From Lapillicoccus sp. (GTDB lineage Bacteria > Actinomycetota > Actinomycetes > Actinomycetales > Dermatophilaceae), in assembly GCF_025353065.1 (NCBI RefSeq), contig NZ_JANXRJ010000052.1, forward strand, positions 1 to 64,000: DNA of 64,000 bases, given 5' to 3'. The notes below the pieces were generated by a model, which saw nothing but the letters and a program-made list of their open reading frames with translations, was not told the origin of the DNA and did no database searches. Below, piece after piece: positions 26,001 through 34,000 of this stretch (positions within the stretch are counted from its first letter, which is position 1; each line of letters begins with the position of its first letter). The translations under genes were made by a program, and so were the position numbers.

Positions 26001-27124
26001 GCGTTCGTCAGCTCCCGGTCCGGGACGGCGCGCACCGGGTCGGTGTCGTAGCCGAAGTAGCGCGGACCGACGAGCTCGATCCCGGCGGGGGAGTGCCAGC
26101 GCTCGTCGCAGGGGGCGGCCACGACGCTGACTCGCTGACCGAAGCGCAGGCCCTCGGTGGTGATCGGTTCTCCCGTCTCGGCGTCGAGGACGATGATGAG
26201 GTCGGGCGTGGTCACCTCCACCCTGGAGTCGCCGTCGAGATGGCGCGTGGCGAGCAGGTGCTCGTTCTGGAAGTGCAGCACCAGGCGCTCGTCGGTGTCG
26301 GGTCCGGCGGCCAGCGGGACGAGGGTGGCCTCGCGGCGTGCGAAGCCCGTGCTCGTGCGGCGCTCGACGTCGACGACCTTGGCGGCACCGAGCACCACCC
26401 GCCCGCACAGGGTCCGGACGACTGCCTCGACCGGTGGTCGTTTCGCGGACCGGGCAGCCTCGATCGCGGCTCCGAGGCGGTGGCACAGCCCGAGCGTGCC
26501 GCCGACCGCGTTGGCGCGCATGGTGGCGCCGTCCATCACGACGTTGCTGATGATGGCCGAGCAGCCCATCTCGATCGTCATCACCCGGGAGAGCCGCTCG
26601 GACCAGCGGTTGTCGACCGTCTGGAGTATGCCGCAGTTGCCCTTCTCGTCGGCGATGGACATCGGCGTCCCAGGGATGCCCGCGAGCGTCGGCAGAACCA
26701 TCTGAAGCTCCGGGAAGGCGCGGCCCATGAGGTCGGCGTCGACGAGGGGCAGCCCGAGCTGGGCGGCCGCGATGATCGGGATCATCGAGTTGATGCCGCC
26801 CGCCTCCGCGCAGGCGAGGTGGGTGACCGGTCGCCCGAGATAGGTCGAGAGCATTCGGACGGCCCCGACGAACTGATCGCTCGTCGGCAGCTTCTCCACC
26901 ATGACCGTCGGCGCACCCATCATCGCGACGGGAAAGACGGTCGCGTCGTCGGGCACGTCCTCGAGCGCGACGAGGGAGACCGGTCCGTGGTCGCGCAGGG
27001 CCTGCTCGGCCATGAGCCGTCCGACGTAGGGGTCGCCACCACCGCCGGTGCCGAGGATCGCCGCCCCCCGGGCCACGAGGGTGAGGTCGCCGACGTCGAG
27101 GGCGCGGTGGCCGTCGGCCGTCAT
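25997..27124 (-). CDS. DUF917 family protein, first tandem copy
   Basis: This encodes 375 residues and aligns over its length with its neighbour ('LVARGAAILGTGGGGDPYVGRLM', 'MMGAPTVMVEKLP', 'AEAGGINSMIPIIAAAQLGLPLVDADLMGRAFPELQM', 'LDAETGEPITTEGLRFGQRV'). The paralog pair may form a hetero-oligomer, as partner DUF917 genes usually occur in twos. Both ends overlap neighbours by four bases, which implies strict co-translation with the hydantoinase upstream. Confidence 0.87.
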   Translation of the reverse strand: MTADGHRALDVGDLTLVARGAAILGTGGGGDPYVGRLMAEQALRDHGPVSLVALEDVPDDATVFPVAMMGAPTVMVEKLPTSDQFVGAVRMLSTYLGRPVTHLACAEAGGINSMIPIIAAAQLGLPLVDADLMGRAFPELQMVLPTLAGIPGTPMSIADEKGNCGILQTVDNRWSERLSRVMTIEMGCSAIISNVVMDGATMRANAVGGTLGLCHRLGAAIEAARSAKRPPVEAVVRTLCGRVVLGAAKVVDVERRTSTGFARREATLVPLAAGPDTDERLVLHFQNEHLLATRHLDGDSRVEVTTPDLIIVLDAETGEPITTEGLRFGQRVSVVAAPCDERWHSPAGIELVGPRYFGYDTDPVRAVPDRELTNA

Positions 27125-28707
27125 GAGCGGACCGCTTCGGCCAGGGTCGCCCGCTCGATCTGCAGGTCGCCGACCGCCTTGCAGCGGATGAGGGTCGCGT
27201 TGCCGGGCAGGTAGGGGATCGGCACCTCGTCGAAGTCGACGATGGTCACCGTCCGTGGGTCCGCCCCGGCGGCGATGGCCCGGTCCACGGCGTCCTGCTT
27301 GGCTTCGTCGACGACGGTGTCCCGCTGCCCCGGGGCGATCGCGAAGATCCGGTCGACCTCGCCGCCGACCTGCGCGATGGCCGCCCCGATCGCGTTGGCC
27401 ACCGAGTGGTGCTGGGGCCGCAGGACGGGCCCGAGGCCAGGGAAGGACTCCGGGAGGAGGATCGACCCACCACCAACCGCGACGACGGGCAGGGGGTCGT
27501 CCGACATGCGCATCCGGTCGACGACGTCCGCGACATCGATGGCGATCCGGTCGAGCACCGCCCGCACGAAATGCCGGTCGAGATCGGCGACCAGAGAGCG
27601 GTCACCGATGTCGGCGCGCCCCGCCGCGACGGCGATGTCGGTCGCGGTGAGCTCGGTGCCCCCGAAGACGCGGGCCTGGCGGGTGAGGTGGTAGCCGACC
27701 GAGTCGGGACCAACGGTCGGGCCCAGGGCACCGTCGCCCGGCCGGATCCGCGACCCGCCGCCGATCCCGACGCTGAGCACGTCGGGCATCCGGAAGTTGG
27801 TGCGGACACCGGCGACGCTGACCTCGACGGTGGCCTCGCGGGGGAAGCCGCCCGTCAGGACACCGACGTCGGACGTCGTCCCGCCGACGTCGACGACGGC
27901 ACAGGTCTCCTCACCCGAGAGGACCGCCGCACCCCGCATCGAGTTGGTCGGCCCGGAGGCGAAGGTGGCCACGGGGTAGCGACGGGCGTACTCGACGTCC
28001 ATCAGGGTGCCGTCGTTCTGGGAGAGGAACAACGGTGCGCCGATCCCTTCGCCGGCGATGGCGGACGACAGCCCGGAGACGATGCCCTCGGCGAGGTGTC
28101 GCAGGGCCGCGTTGATGATCGTCGCGTTCTCCCGCTCGAGCAGGCCGATCCGGCCGATCTCGTGCGACAGCGAGATGGGGATGTCCGGCCCGAGCTCCTC
28201 GGCGAGCAGCTCGGCTGCCGCCAGCTCGAACTCGGCGTTGACCGGCGAGAAGACGGACGACACGGCGATCGAGGTCACCCCGCTGGCGGCCATCTGCCCG
28301 GCGATGCGGCGGATCTCCTGCGGGTCCAAGGCGCTGATCTGGCGACCGTCGAACTCGTGCCCGCCGTGAGCGAGGTAGCCCTGCCCGCGCATCGCCGTGA
28401 CGAGCCGCTGCGGCCAGCCGACGAACGGCGGCAGCGCGGAGGTGGCGGGCAGGCCGAGGCGCAGCGCGGCCGTGGGGGCCAGGCGGGACGCCTCGACCAA
28501 CGCGTTGATGAAGTGCGTCGTGCCGATCATCACCGCGTCGACCCCAGCCGGGTCGCACTGCGCGGCCGCCCTCAGGTCTCGGACAGCGGTCACGATGCCC
28601 TGGGTGACGTCCTCGGTCGTCGCGGTCTTGACTGCCGCGACCACCCGGTTGCCGTCGAGGAGGACGGCATCGGTGTTCGTGCCGCCGACGTCGATGCCGA
28701 TCCTCAT
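27121..28707 (-). CDS. Hydantoinase/oxoprolinase family protein (HyuA-like)
   Basis: This encodes 528 residues. The N-terminal 'MRIGIDVGGTNTDAVLLDG' and the later 'AVVDVGGTTSDVGVLTGG' are the two phosphate-binding motifs of the ASKHA-fold hydantoinase A/oxoprolinase family, with 'GIGGGS' and the closing 'AVGGGSILLPE'. It is a single A-type subunit with no B-subunit gene nearby. Relatives hydrolyse hydantoins or 5-oxoproline with ATP. The coupled DUF917 genes may replace the B subunit. The ATG at 28707 overlaps the permease stop. Confidence 0.87.
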   Translation of the reverse strand: MRIGIDVGGTNTDAVLLDGNRVVAAVKTATTEDVTQGIVTAVRDLRAAAQCDPAGVDAVMIGTTHFINALVEASRLAPTAALRLGLPATSALPPFVGWPQRLVTAMRGQGYLAHGGHEFDGRQISALDPQEIRRIAGQMAASGVTSIAVSSVFSPVNAEFELAAAELLAEELGPDIPISLSHEIGRIGLLERENATIINAALRHLAEGIVSGLSSAIAGEGIGAPLFLSQNDGTLMDVEYARRYPVATFASGPTNSMRGAAVLSGEETCAVVDVGGTTSDVGVLTGGFPREATVEVSVAGVRTNFRMPDVLSVGIGGGSRIRPGDGALGPTVGPDSVGYHLTRQARVFGGTELTATDIAVAAGRADIGDRSLVADLDRHFVRAVLDRIAIDVADVVDRMRMSDDPLPVVAVGGGSILLPESFPGLGPVLRPQHHSVANAIGAAIAQVGGEVDRIFAIAPGQRDTVVDEAKQDAVDRAIAAGADPRTVTIVDFDEVPIPYLPGNATLIRCKAVGDLQIERATLAEAVRS

Positions 28708-30089
28708 CCTTCGACCCCCGTCGTGGCCCGTCGGGCGCTCGCCTCGAGACTGGCAGCCGGCACCGGGGTTGCCGTGGGCGCAGGACGGGACTCGGTATGG
28801 CTGGTCCCGACACCCCTGACCAGGCCCATCTTGCCCGCGACGACGTAGAGGACGAACGCCACGACCAGGGAGGTGATGCTCGGCAGTCCCCAGGTGAGCA
28901 CCTTGCCGATCACCGCGGAGACGACCCAGATGACCAGCGTGGCGGGCACCCACGTCGGTGAGGTCTCCGGCAGCGTCCCGGCCTCCCGGGTGCGGTCGAG
29001 CTCGCCGCGCCAGAGCTTCACGACGAAGTACTCCGCGACCATGATGCCGACGATCGGGGGGAAGGCGACGCCGAGGAGGATGAGGAACTCGGTGAACCTC
29101 TGCAGGATGCCACCGGCCGCGAGCACGCTGCCGATGACGCCGATGATGAGGGTCAGCAGGCCACGGTTCACCGGCCGGCGGAGGACGACGCCGAGGAAGT
29201 TCACCGCGCCGAGGCTGGAGGAGTAGAGATTCCAGTCGTTGATCTTGATCGTGCCCAGGATGATGATGAGGGTCCCGACCCAGCCCACCGACGACGTCAC
29301 GATGGTGATGATGCTGTCGGAGCGGATGGCGTGCGCCAGCAGCACGCCGGACATCCCGATGAGGTACTCGCCGATGGTGAAGCCCACGACGGTCTGCTTG
29401 ACCACATCGGCGTCGCTGCGGTTGAACCGGGTCATGTCCGGGGTGATCACCGCGCCGACGATGAAGCCGCCGGCGACGAGCGTGGTGCCGGTGAGCAGGC
29501 TCATCTGCGGGCCGGGCGGCGCCGAGGCCACGAGCGCACCGAGGTCATGGCCGAGCAGCTCGCGGATAATCGACCACCCGACCAGGAGGAGGAACGCGGG
29601 GACCGTCACGTAGGCGACCCACTTCATCGACCCGAAGCCGCCCATGACGACGAGGGTGACGGCGAGCCCGAAGACGAGCGACCAAGCCCATCCGGGCAGC
29701 ACTCCGACGAGGGAGACCAGGCCCTCGGCCGACACGCCGGACTGGACACCGAACCAGCCGATCAGGCTGATGCCGATGGCAACACCCAGGACGGAGCTGC
29801 CGCCGTAGCCGAAGCCGGTCCACCGCGCGAGCAGCGAGGTCTGGAGCCCCTCCCGGGCCCCGATGATGCCGACGAGGATCGAGACCAGCTCGAGGATGAC
29901 GGCGCCGAGGGTGAAGGCCCAGAAGGCGTCCCAGAAACCCATCCCGAAGCCGATGGTCGAGCCGAGCAGGAACTGGCTGAGCGCCGAGACCTGCCCGAAG
30001 CGCTGGACGGCCACCGACCACCAGGAGTACCGCTCGCTCCGCGGTACCCGGGACAGCGCATAGTCGTCCACTCCCACGTGACCACTCAT
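28704..30089 (-). CDS. NCS1 family nucleobase/hydantoin permease (cytosine permease-like)
   Basis: This 461-residue protein has about twelve transmembrane helices and NCS1 landmarks. These are 'LGSTIGFGMGFWDAFWAFTLGA' in the first helices, 'ARWTGFGYGGSS', 'VITPDMTRFNRS' and 'IKINDWNLYSSSLG'. Family members import cytosine, purines, allantoin or hydantoins with H+ or Na+. It is the first gene of the operon and probably supplies the substrate for the hydantoinase and DUF917 enzymes. The ATG at 30089 was chosen because AAAGG lies eight bases upstream; an in-frame GTG at 30098 is less likely. The 290 bases upstream hold promoters but no recognised operator. Confidence 0.88.
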   Translation of the reverse strand: MSGHVGVDDYALSRVPRSERYSWWSVAVQRFGQVSALSQFLLGSTIGFGMGFWDAFWAFTLGAVILELVSILVGIIGAREGLQTSLLARWTGFGYGGSSVLGVAIGISLIGWFGVQSGVSAEGLVSLVGVLPGWAWSLVFGLAVTLVVMGGFGSMKWVAYVTVPAFLLLVGWSIIRELLGHDLGALVASAPPGPQMSLLTGTTLVAGGFIVGAVITPDMTRFNRSDADVVKQTVVGFTIGEYLIGMSGVLLAHAIRSDSIITIVTSSVGWVGTLIIILGTIKINDWNLYSSSLGAVNFLGVVLRRPVNRGLLTLIIGVIGSVLAAGGILQRFTEFLILLGVAFPPIVGIMVAEYFVVKLWRGELDRTREAGTLPETSPTWVPATLVIWVVSAVIGKVLTWGLPSITSLVVAFVLYVVAGKMGLVRGVGTSHTESRPAPTATPVPAASLEASARRATTGVEG

Positions 30090-30380
30090 TGGAGACACCT
30101 TTCGGCTTCTGGGCGTGCTTCTCCCTCCCGGACGCGACGAACCTAGGGCGCCCGAGCCGCAGGGCTCAATGGGCAGAGTGTCGGGACGGACCCATCTGAG
30201 TGTGCTGACAGCACAGTGGGAGGAAGGAAGAGCTGAGCCACGGTGTCACTGGTGCGATCTCAGGCGAGAGTCTGGGTGCGGACAGGAGCTCGGCCCGCCG
30301 GGACGCCGTGCGGACGACCTCGCACGACGGGAACGACTCCCCAGCTCTCCGTTCGCCACAATCGCGCGTACTGTCGGCGC

Positions 30381-30914
30381 GTGAGCGACGGCGACCGCAA
30401 CGAGAGGCGCTCGCGAGATGACGGTCGGAGCCGACCAGTCACGGCCTGCCGAGGCGGCCCGCCACCTCTCGCGGTCGGACCACTCGGACTGGCCATCGCG
30501 GCACTGGCCATCGCGGCACTGGGCGTCGTGGCACTCACCGGGTGCAGCGCACCGGTCGCGCCGCCACCGGTGGCAGCCCGGCCGGCTTCGACGGCCCTCC
30601 CGAACCAGCCGAGTGCCCCGGTCACCACGGGTGCTCAGGTGGACGTCGTCCGCATCGAGAAGTGTTGGACCACAGCCACGCAGAGCCACGGCGGTCAGCT
30701 ACTCGTCAAGGCCTCGAGCTCGGACCCGGCGGCACACCTGCTCGTCTACCGGTCTGACGGCTCGCTCGTCGGCGAGGCACGGAACGGCGGCGGCGGCCGC
30801 TATGGCGGGAGCGTCATGGCGTATCAACGCTCGGACCCGGGCAGGTGCATCGTCAGGAGCAGCGCCGGCGGCACCTCGAGCGCACCCAGTGGTCCCTTCC
30901 AGACCGGAAGCTGA
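30381..30914 (+). CDS. Putative lipoprotein of unknown function
   Basis: This encodes 177 residues. A basic N terminus, a hydrophobic stretch with short tandem repeats (LAIAALAIAALGVVAL) and the lipobox 'LTGC' point to a membrane-anchored lipoprotein. The exported part is small, with two more Cys ('EKCWTT' and 'GRCIV'), and gives no family match I recognise. The n-region of about 30 residues is long for a lipoprotein, so the true start may be later than the GTG at 30381. It is divergent from the permease operon and convergent with the peroxidase gene. Confidence 0.55.
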   Translation: MSDGDRNERRSRDDGRSRPVTACRGGPPPLAVGPLGLAIAALAIAALGVVALTGCSAPVAPPPVAARPASTALPNQPSAPVTTGAQVDVVRIEKCWTTATQSHGGQLLVKASSSDPAAHLLVYRSDGSLVGEARNGGGGRYGGSVMAYQRSDPGRCIVRSSAGGTSSAPSGPFQTGS

Positions 30915-30936
30915 CCGACTGCTTCGAAGGAGTCGG
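30915..30936 (+). terminator. Candidate hairpin terminator of the lipoprotein gene
   Basis: CCGACT..AGTCGG flanks an inner CTTCGAAG palindrome, starting right at the stop codon of the lipoprotein gene. The stem is about ten pairs with one G-G mismatch. Confidence 0.4.
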
Positions 30937-31032
30937 CGACTCACCTCGGGAAGAGCGAGCCGGGCCACCGCGCGACGGCATCACGAGGCCACCTGCGGGC
31001 ATCGCGTGACGTGCGGCTGCCCGTCCTGACGG

Positions 31033-34000
31033 TCATTGCGAGAGCACAGCATTCGACCGCGCCGATGGCAGACCGATCCCGATGGCGTTGACCGCTCGCA
31101 CCTCGAATCGGTAGCTGCCGGCCGGGAGGACGACGAACTGCTTCCGGACCGACGCCGCGACCGTGACGGTGACCGGCACCCCGACGGGCGTGACGCTGTC
31201 GGTGTCCATCAGCAGGGCCGTGACCTGGTAGCCCGTGGTCGGACTTCCCCCGGTGGTCGCCGGCGGCAGCCACGTTGCGAGAGCGGACAGCTCGCCCCCG
31301 GGCAGCCCCGGTGCGGCGTTCCCGATGGCCGGTGGACCGGGCGGGGTGCGAGGGGGGACAGCCTTGATGCCGGCCGACGGTTTCGAGCTCGCACCGACTC
31401 CGGCAGCCGTGACCGCGCGCACCACGAAGGTGTAGGTCGTCCCGGGTGTCAGGCCGCCGATGGTCGCGCTCGGGACGGCTCCCTGCACGGTGTCCGTGCG
31501 CACCAGCACCCCGGACACGCGGACCAGGACGAGGTAGCTCGTGACGGGAGAGAAGCCATCGGGGCCCGGGGCCCAGGTGAGGCTCACCGATCCCGACCTG
31601 CCCACCCCGGTGACCGCGGTGGGGGCCGATGCCGGGGTCATCGGCACCACGACTGCCGACGGAGGGCTGACCGTCGTGCCGGTGGCGGAGAGCGCCTGCA
31701 CCTGGAAGGTGTAGGGCGTGCCGGCGGTCAGCCCCTTGACCGTCTGGGTGGTCGTGGTTGTCGTGATACCGGCAATGGTGCTCACGACCGCCCCCCTGGT
31801 GGAGGTGACGACGGTGTATGAGGTGACCGGCGACTGCGTGCCCACCGGGGGCGCCCACGTGAGGCTGGCGGCCCGGACTCCGGGCACGGCCGAGGTGATC
31901 GTCGGGAACACCGCCACGGGCAGAGTGGCGACTGTCACCGTCTGGTCGGAGAACGCCAGCTTCTCGATGTTGAACAGGGTGTCGGTGCCGTCGGCGACGA
32001 GCTGTCCGGTCACGTTGGGACCCGTCTGGGACACGATGACCCTGTCCCCTGTGGGGATGACGCTGTAGTTGCCGCGTGGCCCGGTGAAGCCGGCCGTGTC
32101 GACCGAGGACGCGTCGTTGGTCGGGGAGGTGATCTCCCGGACCGTGACGAGGTCTCCGGGGTCGAGGAGGCCGGCGCCGACGGCCTGCTGGAGCGTCATG
32201 CCGTCGGTGCCGGGTCCGAACGTGCCGGACGTCGCGGGGTGCTCGATGAGGTCGGTGGTGCCCGTCTCGGTGGATGGGTCGGCCGGGTTCGTGCGCACGC
32301 TGATCCGCACGCTGAGGGCCCCGTCGCCGTCGATGATGTCGTTGCCGCCGCGGCCGGTGATGGTGTCGCTCCCGGCGCCACCGAGGAGGATGTCTCCCTC
32401 GCCCCAGATGGGGCCGGAGAGAGGGCAGGAGCCCGCGGCGGACTTGGCCACGACCGCGCCCAGGTCCCCGGTGAGGGGTTGGGGGACGATGGCTGCGAGG
32501 CCGGCGATGCGGTTGACCCCCGCCTGGTCGAGGACGTCGCAACCGATGAAACCGGCACCACCGACCGTGCGAGGCACGACGTCGGTGCCGCTGATGACGT
32601 CGTTGAACGGTGAGCCCGAGTCGCCTTCGACCTCCTGCCAGCGGTCGCGGTTGGCGGTGATCGGGAGGGGCAGCCCGGCCTGGGCGTTGTTGATGTTCAT
32701 GTCGTCGTTGGCCGGCCCGGTGTCGAACTGGTGGATGGCCCAGTCGAAGCCGGCCGCTCCGATGTTCTTGTCGATGCTCGAGGTCTGGGCCATGATGTCG
32801 TCCCCGCCCTCGCCCTGGTAGTCGTTGTCACCCGTCTGGCCGATGAGGACGTCGTTGCCGGGCGAGGCCTCTCCGGGGTCGTTGAGGAAGGGTGCTCCGT
32901 GGTCGCCCTGGAGCAGGTCCACCCCTTGGCCCCCCTCGATCCAGTCGTCGCCCCCGTCGCCGAAGACGGTGTCGGCGCCCTGTCCGGCGATGATGAAGTC
33001 GTTGCCCGGGCCGCCGAAGGTCTCGTTGTCGTTGGCGCCGCCGTTGATGAGGTCCTGGCCGTCACCCCCGAAGAGGATGTCGTTGCCGAGACCCCCGTCG
33101 AGGTAGTCGTTGCCGGGTCCGCCCTTGAGGGTGTCGTTGCCGGCAAGGTCGGTGATGATGTCGTTGCCGTCCCCCCCGAGCACGACGTCGTTGCCTCCGC
33201 CGCCGTCGAGCACGTCGTTGCCGGCGCCTGCCCAGATGGTGTCGCTGTCGTTGCCGCCGTAGACCCGGTCGGCGCCGGAGGTTCCCTGGTAGACCGCCTG
33301 CCCGTTCACGCCGGGTGGGTCGACCGGGTTCGTCTGGCGGTACTGGATGGTCCCGTTGGGCTGACGGAGCAGGAGCAGGTTCTCGTTGCAGTCCGTCGTC
33401 GAGGTGTCGTCCGCGACCGACGAGCCGAACTGGGCGAACCCGGCCGGCGTCCCGGCGAGGTGGGCGAGGTCGAAGCGGCAGTTCGCCATCGCGAAGGAGT
33501 CCGCCTTCAGCGCACGGGTGTTGTCGGTGTTGCGCTGCACGAGCTCGGCGAAGGAGTTCCCCTCGAGCTGACCGCGCAGGTTGAGGCCGGCGGTGCGGGC
33601 GATGTAGTAGAAGCGGTCGCCGTCCTGGAGGCTCTCGAGCTGGCTCTGGAAGACATGGTTGAACGTGCTGCCAAGCAGGCCCCCGAACACATTGGTGACC
33701 TCGGCGAGTCCTCCCACCCACAGGTCGACGTCGTCGACCCCCGTGGTCGTCACGCCGCCGGCGCCGTTGGACCAGGCGCTGGTGCCCAGCATGAAGTCGG
33801 CGGCGTCCGACGGAGACGTGTCGGAGGGTCCGGGGCTGACGATCGCCCGCGCGGCGTCGCGCTTCGCGGCCACCGTCGTGGCGGCGAGGATGGACGGGTG
33901 ACGGCCGTATGCCGCGACGAAGTTCACGAGGGACTCGGGGTGCTTGAGGTGCTGCCCGAAGTCGCTCCAGCTGGTGTACGGAGTCAGCTGGCCGTCGGAG

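Noticed and set aside
32870..33290. Tandem GC-rich repeats in the peroxidase genes as a CRISPR-like or minisatellite array
   Set aside because: They translate exactly into calcium-binding RTX nonapeptides (GGxGNDxx) in frame, with no conserved spacer-repeat structure.
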